A stretch of DNA of 64,000 nucleotides from VXYL01 sp965203685 (lineage in GTDB: Bacteria > Pseudomonadota > Gammaproteobacteria > Pseudomonadales > Azotimanducaceae). The notes beneath the pieces are model-generated. The model saw only the letters and a list, made by a program, of their open reading frames with translations, searched no databases and was not told the DNA's origin. The position numbers and the translations under genes are program-made. The stretch is from the NCBI GenBank assembly GCA_965203685.1, contig OZ241908.1:2108001-2172000 (forward strand). Reading direction: 5' to 3'. Positions 53,631 to 64,000 of the stretch are shown here, one piece after another (within the stretch, counting starts at the first letter, position 1; the number at the start of each line of letters is the position of its first letter).

Positions 53631-53634
<4 letters not shown>
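50740..53634 (+). CDS. sucA: 2-oxoglutarate dehydrogenase E1 component
   Basis: A 964-residue thiamine-diphosphate enzyme that decarboxylates 2-oxoglutarate. Family stretches include GNAYVEALYEAYLEDPNSVAEEWRRYF, HRKAKLDPL, GMAHRGRLNVLVNILGK, HLEIVGPVVVGSVRARQDR, GTVHVIVNNQIGFTT, RRRGHNEAEEP and GQDVGAGTFSHRHA. The ATG at 50740 follows GAGG within the HNH stop; the frame to 50704 overlaps that gene. It overlaps sucB by 4 bases (GTGA). Confidence 0.96.
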
Positions 53635-54851
<1,217 letters not shown>

Positions 54852-54863
54852 GAAGGGACGACC

Positions 54864-56309
54864 ATGGACAATTACGACGTGATCGTCGTCGGCGGCGGGC
54901 CTGCCGGCTACGCGGCCGCAATCCGGGCGGCACAACTCGGCATGCGCACGGCATGCATCGACAAGTCCGTGACCAAGGACGGCGCGCCGACCCTAGGTGG
55001 TACCTGCCTGAACTGGGGCTGCATCCCGTCCAAGGCGTTGCTGGACGTATCGCACAAGTACGTGGACGCGCAAGAGGGCCTGGCGACGCTCGGCATCGGG
55101 ACTGGGCCGCTGACGCTCGACATAGCGACGATGATGGCGCACAAGGACGCGGTCGTCGCCAAGCTCACCGCCGGAATCGGCGGCCTGTTCGAGGGCAACG
55201 GCGTGACGGCGCTCGCTGGTCACGGCAAACTGCTCGCAGCGCAGCCCGGCCCACGACATGTCGAGTTCGTGCCCCACGACGGCGAGCCGCAGGTGCTCGA
55301 GGCGGCGCACGTGGTGCTCGCCCCCGGGTCGGTACCCGTCGACATCGCGCCTACGCCGTTGACCGACGACCTGATCGTCGACTCGACGGGGGCGCTCGAG
55401 TTCGACTCCGTGCCGGAGCGTCTGGGCGTGATCGGGGCTGGCGTGATCGGCCTCGAACTCGGCAGTGTTTGGGGTCGCCTGGGCTCGGAGGTGGTGATGC
55501 TCGAAGCGCTGCCGGACTTTCTGCCCATGGCCGACCGCCGCATCGGTCGGGACGCGCTGCGCGAGTTCAAGCGCCAACGTCTCGACATCCGGCTGGGCAC
55601 CCGGGTCATGTCGGCCGAGGTGAATGACGGCGCGGTCGATGTGACCTACCAGGACGGCGACGGGGACCATACGTTGACGGTTGACAAGCTGATCGTCGCC
55701 GTCGGGCGACGGCCCTATACCGAGGGCCTGCTGGCGGCGGATAGCGGCGTCAATCTCGACGAGCGTGGCTTCCTCTATGTCAACGACCTGTGCGCGACCG
55801 ATGCGCCGAACGTGTACGCCGTCGGCGACGTCGTTCGCGGTCCCATGCTGGCCCACAAGGGCATGGAGGAAGGCGTCATGGTGGCCGAGCGCATCGCGGG
55901 CCACAAACCGCTGGTGAACTACGACTGCGTCCCGTCGGTGATCTACACCCACCCCGAAATCGCCTGGGTGGGGCGGACCGAGGATGAACTCCGGGCAGCG
56001 GGCGACGACTACCGCGTCGGGGCGTTCTCGTTCGGTGCCACGGGCCGCGCCATGGCCGCCAATGACGCCACCGGGATGGTCAAGGTGGTCGCGGACGCCG
56101 AGACGGACCGTATTTTGGGGGTCCACGTCTTCGGTCCGCAGGCCAGCGAACTGATCGCCCAGGCGGTGATCGCGATGGAGTTCGACGCCAGTGCCGAAGA
56201 CCTGGGACTGACGATGTTCGCACACCCCACGTTGTCCGAGGCCGTCCACGAAGCGGCTCTCGGGGTCGGAGGAAACGCGATTCACATGCTCAACCGAAAA
56301 CGGAAGTAA
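54864..56309 (+). CDS. lpdA: Dihydrolipoyl dehydrogenase (E3)
   Basis: A 481-residue flavoprotein that reoxidises lipoamide with NAD+. FAD motif IVVGGGPAGYAAAIRAAQLG, redox disulfide GGTCLNWGCIPSK, NAD site GAGVIGLELGSVWGRLGSEV, and the C-terminal AHPTLSEAVHEAAL base. It follows sucB by 12 bases after AGGAAGGGA and completes the oxoglutarate dehydrogenase complex in one operon. Confidence 0.96.
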   Translation: MDNYDVIVVGGGPAGYAAAIRAAQLGMRTACIDKSVTKDGAPTLGGTCLNWGCIPSKALLDVSHKYVDAQEGLATLGIGTGPLTLDIATMMAHKDAVVAKLTAGIGGLFEGNGVTALAGHGKLLAAQPGPRHVEFVPHDGEPQVLEAAHVVLAPGSVPVDIAPTPLTDDLIVDSTGALEFDSVPERLGVIGAGVIGLELGSVWGRLGSEVVMLEALPDFLPMADRRIGRDALREFKRQRLDIRLGTRVMSAEVNDGAVDVTYQDGDGDHTLTVDKLIVAVGRRPYTEGLLAADSGVNLDERGFLYVNDLCATDAPNVYAVGDVVRGPMLAHKGMEEGVMVAERIAGHKPLVNYDCVPSVIYTHPEIAWVGRTEDELRAAGDDYRVGAFSFGATGRAMAANDATGMVKVVADAETDRILGVHVFGPQASELIAQAVIAMEFDASAEDLGLTMFAHPTLSEAVHEAALGVGGNAIHMLNRKRK

Positions 56310-56322
56310 GCAATATAACTCT

Positions 56323-57492
56323 ATGAATCTACATGAATACCAATCCAAGGACCTATTCCGGGACTTCGGCCTGCCCGTTTCCCGCGGGATCGCTGTCGAC
56401 ACGGCGGACGCGGCGGTTCAGGCCGCTCGGGATCTGGGGGGCGACCGCTGGGTGTGCAAGGTCCAGGTACACGCCGGCGGTCGGGGCAAGGCTGGCGGCG
56501 TAAAGCTGGTTAGCAGTCTTGACGAGGTCCGCGACTTTGCAAGCCGTTGGGTGGGCCAGCGCCTGGTGACGGTGCAGACCGGTGCTGACGGCGCGCCGGT
56601 GAGCAAGATCTTCGTCGAGGAGGCGGCGAGCATCGACCGTGAACTCTACCTTGGCGCCGTGGTGGATCGCGCCAGCCGACGGGTGGTCGTGATGGCCTCC
56701 ACGGAAGGTGGTGTGGAGATCGAACAGGTCGCGGCCGAGACGCCGGAGAAGATCTTGCAAGCGGCGATCGACCCGGCCACCGGCGCGCAACCGTTTCAAG
56801 GCCGTGCGATGGCGTTCGCGCTGGGCCTGACCGGCAAACAGGTGGGTCAGTTCACGGACGTGTTTCTGAACCTGGCGCGTCTCTTCCATGAACTCGACTG
56901 CTCGCTCGTGGAAGTGAACCCGCTGGTCGTGACCACGGATGGCGACGTGCACTGCCTGGACGCCAAGGTGAACATCGACAACAACGCCCTGTACCGGCAG
57001 CCCCAGCTCGCGGCGCTGCGCGATCCGTCCCAGGAGGACGAGCGCGAGGCGCGCGCCGACGAATTCGCCCTCAACTACGTCGCCTTAGACGGCAACATCG
57101 GCTGCATGGTGAACGGCGCTGGCTTGGCCATGGGCACCATGGACCTCGTCAAGCTGCAGGGTGGCAACCCGGCGAACTTCCTCGATGTCGGCGGCGGTGC
57201 GACGGAGGCGGCGGTCGCCGAGGCGTTCAAAATCATCCTGTCGGACGATGCCGTCAAGGCCGTGCTGATCAACATCTTCGGCGGCATCGTGTCCTGCAAG
57301 ATCATTGCCGAAGGCATCATCGCGGCGGTCACACAGGTCGGCGTCGAGGTGCCGGTGGTGGTGCGTTTCGAGGGCAACAACGCCGCTGCCGGTCTCGAGG
57401 CGCTGGCGACGAGTGGTCTTGCCATCGATACCGCGGAGTCGCTGCAGGATGCCGCCAACAAGGCCGTGGCGGCGGCGGGAGGCAACTCATGA
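56323..57492 (+). CDS. sucC: Succinyl-CoA synthetase beta subunit
   Basis: A 389-residue ATP-grasp subunit. MNLHEYQSKDLFRDFGLPV, KVQVHAGGRGKAGGVK, VEVNPLVVT and LDVGGGATEAAVAEAF are family hallmarks. With SucD it converts succinyl-CoA to succinate while making ATP or GTP. It overlaps sucD by 4 bases (ATGA). Confidence 0.96.
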   Translation: MNLHEYQSKDLFRDFGLPVSRGIAVDTADAAVQAARDLGGDRWVCKVQVHAGGRGKAGGVKLVSSLDEVRDFASRWVGQRLVTVQTGADGAPVSKIFVEEAASIDRELYLGAVVDRASRRVVVMASTEGGVEIEQVAAETPEKILQAAIDPATGAQPFQGRAMAFALGLTGKQVGQFTDVFLNLARLFHELDCSLVEVNPLVVTTDGDVHCLDAKVNIDNNALYRQPQLAALRDPSQEDEREARADEFALNYVALDGNIGCMVNGAGLAMGTMDLVKLQGGNPANFLDVGGGATEAAVAEAFKIILSDDAVKAVLINIFGGIVSCKIIAEGIIAAVTQVGVEVPVVVRFEGNNAAAGLEALATSGLAIDTAESLQDAANKAVAAAGGNS

Positions 57493-58361
57493 GCATCCTT
57501 GTCGACAGACAGACGACGGTCATCTGCCAAGGCTTCACCGGCTCGCAAGGCACGCTGCACAGCGAGCAGGCGATCGCCTACGGCACCAAGTTGGCCGGTG
57601 GCGTGACGCCGGGCAAAGGCGGCAACATGCATCTCGACCGGCCGGTGTTCGATACCGTGGCCGAGGCGGTGGCGGAGACCGGGGCGACGGCTTCCGTGAT
57701 CTATGTGCCGGCCAGGTTCTGCAAGGACTCGATCCTCGAAGCGGCCGATGCCGGCATCGAACTGATCGTGTGCATCACCGAGGGTATCCCGACGCTGGAC
57801 ATGCTCGCGGTGAAGGATCGCCTGGACGTGCTCGGCGTCCGCCTGATCGGGCCGAACTGTCCCGGCGTCATCACGCCCGGGGCCTGCAAGATCGGCATCA
57901 TGCCCGGCGACATCCACCTACCCGGCAAGGTGGGCGTGGTGTCGCGCTCCGGGACGCTGACCTACGAGGCGGTCAAGCAGACCACGGACATGGGCTACGG
58001 CCAGTCGACCTGCGTTGGCATCGGCGGCGACCCGATTCCGGGCACGCACTTCCGGGACGTACTCGGCCTGTTCGAGGGCGACTCGGCCACCGAGGCGATC
58101 GTGATGGTCGGTGAAATCGGCGGCACGGCGGAGGAAGAGGCCGCGGCTTTCATTGCGGACAACGTGACCAAGCCGGTGGTCGCCTACATCGCCGGGGTCA
58201 CGGCCCCGCCCGGCAAGCGCATGGGGCACGCGGGAGCGATCATCGCCGGTGGCAAGGGGACGGCCGACGACAAGTACGCAGCGCTCGAGGCGGCGGGCGT
58301 GAAAACAGTGCGCAGCTTGGCGGCGATCGGGACGGGCTTGAAGGAGCTCACCGGCTGGTAG
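57489..58361 (+). CDS. sucD: Succinyl-CoA synthetase alpha subunit
   Basis: A 290-residue subunit with the CoA-binding QGFTGSQGTLHSEQAIAYGTK, GPNCPGVITPG, and the phospho-histidine loop GHAGAIIAGGKGTA (His near 247). It is the last gene of the sdh-suc run; an 84-base gap with a heat-shock-like promoter follows. Confidence 0.96.
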   Translation: MSILVDRQTTVICQGFTGSQGTLHSEQAIAYGTKLAGGVTPGKGGNMHLDRPVFDTVAEAVAETGATASVIYVPARFCKDSILEAADAGIELIVCITEGIPTLDMLAVKDRLDVLGVRLIGPNCPGVITPGACKIGIMPGDIHLPGKVGVVSRSGTLTYEAVKQTTDMGYGQSTCVGIGGDPIPGTHFRDVLGLFEGDSATEAIVMVGEIGGTAEEEAAAFIADNVTKPVVAYIAGVTAPPGKRMGHAGAIIAGGKGTADDKYAALEAAGVKTVRSLAAIGTGLKELTGW

Positions 58362-58383
58362 ACGGCCCTCGCGCGCGCCGTGG

Positions 58384-58411
58384 CTTGAAAAGCGACCCTC
58401 CGCCCCTATCT
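58384..58411 (+). promoter_or_regulatory. Sigma-32 (heat-shock) type promoter of htpG
   Basis: CTTGAAA at 58384-58390 is a perfect sigma-32 -35 and CCCTATCT at 58404-58411 differs from CCCCATnT at one base; the spacing is 13 bases. HtpG is a known sigma-32 target. The start of transcription would be near 58418. The -10 overlaps GCCCC-TATCTT-GGGGC (58402-58417), which could also weaken read-through from sucD. Confidence 0.75.
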
Positions 58412-58445
58412 TGGGGCTCGTTCCCGGATCCGTCCTGAAAGGCCT

Positions 58446-60365
<1,920 letters not shown>

Positions 60366-60387
60366 GCCGGTCAGAGGGCATTTCCAT

Positions 60388-60400
60388 CCCCATTTTGGGG
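60388..60400 (+). terminator. Short hairpin after htpG
   Basis: CCCCA-TTT-TGGGG, 22 bases after the htpG stop, without a T-run. A weak terminator or nothing. A TAATAT at 60436-60441 further on is a possible -10 for the regulator gene but lacks a good -35. Confidence 0.3.
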
Positions 60401-60551
60401 TGCTGGGCCGGACGTTTACGCGGGCGGCATCACCGTAATATCACAGTTGGATTTCGTCCCGGCGTGTTGCAGAGACCGGCTATGAGCCTTGCTTCAACCG
60501 ACCGCGCTTTCATATGTTGGCGGTGCGAGCGCACCGGAAGCAAGACCAACG

Positions 60552-61205
60552 ATGATTCGGACGATTATCGCCGACAACCACGGCCTGTTCAGAGCGGGCG
60601 TCATTCGGCTACTCCGCGATGTCAAGGCGATCGACGTCGTCGCCGAAGCGGAAACCGGGGAGGAAGCCGTTGACCTGGCGCGCAAGCTGAATCCGCACGT
60701 CGTGTCGTTGGAGATCGTCATGCCCGGCATCGGCGGGCTGGAAGCGGCGCGTCGGATCCTGCGCTCAGAGACCGGAACCCAGGTCGTCATCCTGACCGGC
60801 GCCTGGGACGCACCCTATCCGACCCAGGCGTTGCGCTCCGGCGTATGCGGGTTCGTGACCAAGCGGGGCGCGCCAGAAGACGTTGTCGTTGCGATCAAGC
60901 GGGCCTACGCCGGCAAGCGGTTCGTCAGTGCGGACATCGCCGAGCGGTTGGCTTTCCAGTCGTTCGACGACGAAGCGAACGCCCCGTTCGACCAACTGTC
61001 GAGCCGCGAGATGCAGATCGCGCTGATGGTCATCAACTGTCAGCGGGTACAGGACATCTCGACGCATCTGCACCTGTCGCCGAAGACCATCAACGCCTAC
61101 CGCTACCGCATCTTCGACAAGCTCAACATCTCGAGCGACGTGGAACTGGCCATGTTGGCCGTCAAGCACGGGATGGTGAACCCGGTCTTGAGTGGCTCTG
61201 AGTAG
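60552..61205 (+). CDS. GacA/UvrY-family response regulator with altered receiver
   Basis: A 217-residue receiver plus LuxR-type helix-turn-helix protein. The DNA-binding half is strongly GacA-like (FDQLSSREMQIALMVINCQRVQDIS, LSPKTINAYRYRIFDKLNISSDVELAMLAVKHGMV). In GacA the phosphate acceptor is Asp54; here the same position is Glu (SLEIVMPGIGG), and Asp9 of the acidic pocket is Asn (IIADNHG). The switch Thr and Lys are kept (VILTGA, VTKRG). Such an Asp-to-Glu change often mimics phosphorylation, so the protein may be always active or differently signalled. The ATG at 60552 aligns with GacA. uvrC, its usual neighbour, is absent. Confidence 0.9.
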   Translation: MIRTIIADNHGLFRAGVIRLLRDVKAIDVVAEAETGEEAVDLARKLNPHVVSLEIVMPGIGGLEAARRILRSETGTQVVILTGAWDAPYPTQALRSGVCGFVTKRGAPEDVVVAIKRAYAGKRFVSADIAERLAFQSFDDEANAPFDQLSSREMQIALMVINCQRVQDISTHLHLSPKTINAYRYRIFDKLNISSDVELAMLAVKHGMVNPVLSGSE

Positions 61206-61259
61206 GGACGCGACGGCGGGCCGTTGGCCGCCACCGCACCACGTTTGCTGGCACAATCG

Positions 61260-62159
61260 ATGCCCGTGGACGAGGCATCCCTCAAGGATTTGACCGGCAT
61301 CGGGCGGGAAGTCGGCAAGCGGTTGCTTGCGATCCTGCCCGGCAGAACCCCCGTGGACTGGTCGAAGCACCGCGCGGCGCGGTGGCGTAGCAGCGCCCTC
61401 GGCGGCGAACTGCAACCGCTGGGGCATCTCCACGCCATCGGCCTTGACGACCTCCTGGGGATCGACGACCAGAAGCGGCAACTGACCGCCAACACAGAGC
61501 AGTTCGTGCGCGGCCACCCCGCCAACAACGCGCTCCTCTGGGGGGCGCGGGGCACGGGAAAGTCGTCGCTCATCCACGCGCTGCTCAACCGCTACGGGGA
61601 CCAGGGCCTGCGGCTCGTCGAGGTGGATAAGCATGCGTTGGCCGACATCGCGGCGATCGTCGCCCGGGTCGACGGCGAGCCGTATCGGTTCCTGCTCGTC
61701 TGCGACGACCTGTCGTTCGAGGCCGACGACGCCTCCTACAAGGCGTTGAAGAGCGCCTTGGAGGGCTCGGTGTTCACGCAGTCCGCCAACGTGCTGATCT
61801 ACGCCACGTCCAACCGCCGGCACCTGCTGCCGGAGTACATGTCCGAGAATGTTGCAGCAACGCACGTGCAAGGCGAATTGCACGAAAGCGAAGCGGTCCA
61901 GGAGAAGATCTCGCTGTCCGACCGCTTCGGGCTGTGGCTGTCGTTCCATGCGTTTCGCCAGGATGCCTACCTGCTCGTGGCCGAGCACTGGCTCGCACGA
62001 CTCGCTCGCGAGCACCGGGCGGACGCCGTTTGGGATGATGCAACGCGGCAAGCGGCACTGCGCTGGGCGTTGGCGCGGGGTGTGCGCAGCGGTCGGACAG
62101 CCTTTCATTTCGCCAAGCAGCACCTCGGCGGGCGCCTGCTTGAACGGGATGACGGCTAA
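61260..62159 (+). CDS. DUF815-family AAA-type ATPase
   Basis: A 299-residue P-loop ATPase. Walker A GARGTGKSSLIHALL and Walker B RFLLVCDDLSFE, then IYATSNRRHLLPEYMSEN and SLSDRFGLWLSFHAF, are the DUF815 signature. The family is common in Proteobacteria and of unknown role. An in-frame TTG at 61224 is an alternative start; the ATG at 61260 fits the usual length better. Confidence 0.85.
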   Translation: MPVDEASLKDLTGIGREVGKRLLAILPGRTPVDWSKHRAARWRSSALGGELQPLGHLHAIGLDDLLGIDDQKRQLTANTEQFVRGHPANNALLWGARGTGKSSLIHALLNRYGDQGLRLVEVDKHALADIAAIVARVDGEPYRFLLVCDDLSFEADDASYKALKSALEGSVFTQSANVLIYATSNRRHLLPEYMSENVAATHVQGELHESEAVQEKISLSDRFGLWLSFHAFRQDAYLLVAEHWLARLAREHRADAVWDDATRQAALRWALARGVRSGRTAFHFAKQHLGGRLLERDDG

Positions 62160-62179
62160 GCGGACGACGTGGGTTCATC

Positions 62180-62208
62180 TTGCGCGGGAAACCTCCAAGT
62201 CCTAGAAT
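62180..62208 (+). promoter_or_regulatory. Promoter of tRNA-Glu
   Basis: TTGCGC (62180-62185), exactly 17 bases, then TAGAAT (62203-62208), followed by a very GC-rich stretch (GCGCGCCGC) before the tRNA. A GC-rich discriminator is typical of stable-RNA promoters under stringent control. Confidence 0.65.
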
Positions 62209-62233
62209 GCGCGCCGCTCTTGCAGCGACCTAA

Positions 62234-62309
<76 letters not shown>

Positions 62310-62432
62310 ACTCTCACTCGCATCGCGCCGCAGGCCCCGTCTCTGAGGTTTCGACGACGGCGGGTCACGGAGCCGACACATACCATGGCCGCTCTGCTAT
62401 AAAGACGCGGTTCGTAGCAGTAGGACACCCAC

Positions 62433-63356
62433 ATGGAAGCGATGATCGAGGCCAAGGGGCTTGGCCACACGTACAAGGGTGGCCACACCGCCCTCGACGA
62501 CGTCGACTTGGCGCTTGGCACTGGCTTGTTCGGGCTGCTCGGGCCCAACGGGGCCGGGAAGAGCACGCTGATGCGGATCATCTGCACGTTGTTGGTGCCG
62601 ACGCGCGGCACGGTCACGGTCGGCGGCCACGACGTCACGCGTGAGCGTCGGGAGGTACGCGAGATGATTGGCTACCTGCCCCAGGAGTTCGGCGCGTGGC
62701 GCAACCACCGCGCGGAGGAGGTGCTCGATACGCTGGCGCGGCTGTCCGGCATGTCCGACCGGCGCACGCGGCGCGCCAGGGTTGCCGAGACGCTCGACAT
62801 GGTCGGTCTTGCCGACGTCGCCGACCGCAAGGTCAAGAAGCTCTCTGGCGGCATGGTGCGCCGGCTGGGCGTTGCCCAGGCCCTGGTGCACGAGCCACAA
62901 GTGCTCATCGTCGATGAGCCCACGGTGGGCCTCGACCCCGAAGAGCGCATGCGCTTCCGCCAGGTCATGGGCCGCTTGGGACGCGATCGCACCATTCTGC
63001 TGTCGACGCACATCGTCGCCGACCTGGGTGGCGGCTGCCAGGACATGGCGCTGCTCGATGCGGGGCGCGTTGTCTTCCAGGGTGCCCCGGCGCAGTTGCT
63101 GGCGCAGGCGCAGGGCAAAGTGTTCGAACTAACGACTCCGGCTGACCGGGCAGCACAGGTGGAGCAGGACTACGAGATTGTCTCGCGCACGGCGACCGCC
63201 GAGGGCGTTTCCCTGCGCGGTGTCACGGCCAACGGGCTGCCCGACGGGGCGACAGCGGTGGACTCGCCAACGCTGGAAGAGGCCTACCTCACTTTCATGG
63301 CGGCCCGGGGTCGTTCGGACGCGGCGCGCCAGGACGAAGACGAAGCGCCGTCGTAA
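62433..63356 (+). CDS. ABC transporter ATP-binding protein
   Basis: A 307-residue ATPase with Walker A GPNGAGKST, signature LSGGMVRRL, Walker B VLIVDEPTVGLDP and the H-loop LLSTHIV. The LSGGMVRRLGVAQAL form is typical of CcmA/NatA-like importers and exporters of the ABC-2 group. A C-terminal tail of about 90 residues follows the ATPase. A TATAAA at 62398-62403 may be a -10. The permease begins 60 bases after its stop. Confidence 0.88.
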   Translation: MEAMIEAKGLGHTYKGGHTALDDVDLALGTGLFGLLGPNGAGKSTLMRIICTLLVPTRGTVTVGGHDVTRERREVREMIGYLPQEFGAWRNHRAEEVLDTLARLSGMSDRRTRRARVAETLDMVGLADVADRKVKKLSGGMVRRLGVAQALVHEPQVLIVDEPTVGLDPEERMRFRQVMGRLGRDRTILLSTHIVADLGGGCQDMALLDAGRVVFQGAPAQLLAQAQGKVFELTTPADRAAQVEQDYEIVSRTATAEGVSLRGVTANGLPDGATAVDSPTLEEAYLTFMAARGRSDAARQDEDEAPS

Positions 63357-63416
63357 CGGCTTGTCCGCTACGTTCGGAAGACCGCAAGAACCCGCAATCC
63401 ATCGCCTGGCCGCGCC

Positions 63417-64000
63417 GTGAACCACATCCGTTCGGTGTTGGGCGTGGCCTGGGCGGAAATGCGCACGGCGCGCCGCCTCGCGCGGACCTGGCTGTTCACC
63501 GTCCTGAGCTTGGCAGGTGGCCTTCTGGCCTATTTCGGCCTGACCGTGATGCAGTTGGTCGCCTCCAGCCAGTCGCCGTCCTTCGGCGCGTTCCAGCCGC
63601 GGTTCCTCGTCGCGAGTGTCGGCGTCTTCGTGCTGTGGCTGTTCATGGTCGGGCTCTTGTTCCTGGCCTTCGACATCCGCTCGCGCGACCAGCGGGACCG
63701 GATGACCGAGGCGCTGGATACGCGCCCGGTCGGCAACCTGGCCTTGCTGACCGGGCGGCTTTTCGGGCTGGTGACCACCGTCTGGTTGCCGATGGTCCTG
63801 CTGATCGGCCTGCTGCAGGGTTTCGGACTGCTCGCCGTCGCCCTCGAGCTGCCTTTCGGCAATCCGGTGGAACCGTACTCGGCGCTGGCCTTCCTCACCA
63901 TCGATGCGCTGCCGATGCTCATCCTGTGGTGCGCCATCGTCTTCCTGCTTGCCGTGGTATTGCGCAACCGGCTCCTCGTCGCCGTTGTCGCGGTGGCGCT
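63417..64000 (+). CDS. ABC-2 type membrane permease (cut by window edge)
   Basis: The frame opens at GTG 63417 (MNHIRSVLGVAWAEMRTARR) and stays open to the window end, at least 194 residues. It shows repeated membrane segments (TWLFTVLSLAGGLLAYFGLT, VGVFVLWLFMVGLLFLAF, LTGRLFGLVTTVWLPMVLLIGLLQGF), fitting the permease partner of the ATPase just upstream. RDQRDRMTEALDTRPV is a cytosolic loop. Substrate unknown; the rest of the gene lies outside. Confidence 0.82.
   Translation, partial: MNHIRSVLGVAWAEMRTARRLARTWLFTVLSLAGGLLAYFGLTVMQLVASSQSPSFGAFQPRFLVASVGVFVLWLFMVGLLFLAFDIRSRDQRDRMTEALDTRPVGNLALLTGRLFGLVTTVWLPMVLLIGLLQGFGLLAVALELPFGNPVEPYSALAFLTIDALPMLILWCAIVFLLAVVLRNRLLVAVVAVA

Overview
The window is GC-rich, densely coded DNA that I read as a Gammaproteobacterium of no genus I can name. 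The evidence is gene order and protein families: lpxK-kdsB; lptF-lptG divergent from pepA-holC-valS; a sdhCDAB-sucAB-lpd-sucCD run; a FabY-type ketosynthase; and a GacA/UvrY-family regulator. There is no rRNA, CRISPR array, phage gene or recognisable transposase.

Region by region. (1) 1-11.4 kb is envelope and acyl metabolism: the end of lpxK, kdsB, a secreted PQQ-type sugar dehydrogenase, then on the minus strand moaB, a thiolase and fabY. Divergent from these is one 1,625-residue acyl-CoA carboxylase holding both carboxyltransferase halves, biotin carboxylase and a biotinyl domain. (2) 11.4-22 kb is patchy and accessory: a serine hydrolase with a Uma2-family protein, a TauE/SafE permease, an orphan VapB, an isolated hisH-hisF pair, a quinone oxidoreductase, a possible nuclease, a vapBC module with operator-like palindromes, an ABC exporter, a small Cys/Gly-rich ORF, an orphan HigA and a DUF2087 protein. 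(3) 22-33.7 kb is mostly conserved: a DUF3500 lipoprotein, an FAD oxidoreductase, an FG-GAP protein coupled to prs, valS, holC, pepA and lptFG. (4) 33.7-46.3 kb mixes transport and catabolism: RDD and MFS membrane proteins, a PhyH-like dioxygenase overlapping a PQQ dehydrogenase, a secreted hydrolase, a NaChBac/NavAb-type sodium channel, uvrB, a TauD-family dioxygenase, an unknown protein and a lipoprotein dipeptidase. (5) 46.5-58.4 kb is the TCA operon sdhCDAB-sucAB-lpd-sucCD, interrupted by an HNH endonuclease gene between sdhB and sucA. (6) 58.4-64 kb holds htpG behind a sigma-32-like promoter, a GacA-like regulator with a changed phosphoacceptor, a DUF815 ATPase, tRNA-Glu and the start of an ABC transporter.

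A dispersed palindromic repeat (core GGTACGCGGGC...GCCCGCAATT) occurs at five intergenic sites, at three of them as an inverted pair. The points I would check first are the GacA-like D54E/D9N receiver, the fused carboxylase (CT-alpha, CT-beta, BC, biotinyl order; biotin site EAFK), the HNH gene embedded in the TCA operon, and the repeat family. Starts were moved from the longest reading frame wherever homology, a ribosome-binding site or stop/start overlap supported a shorter one.
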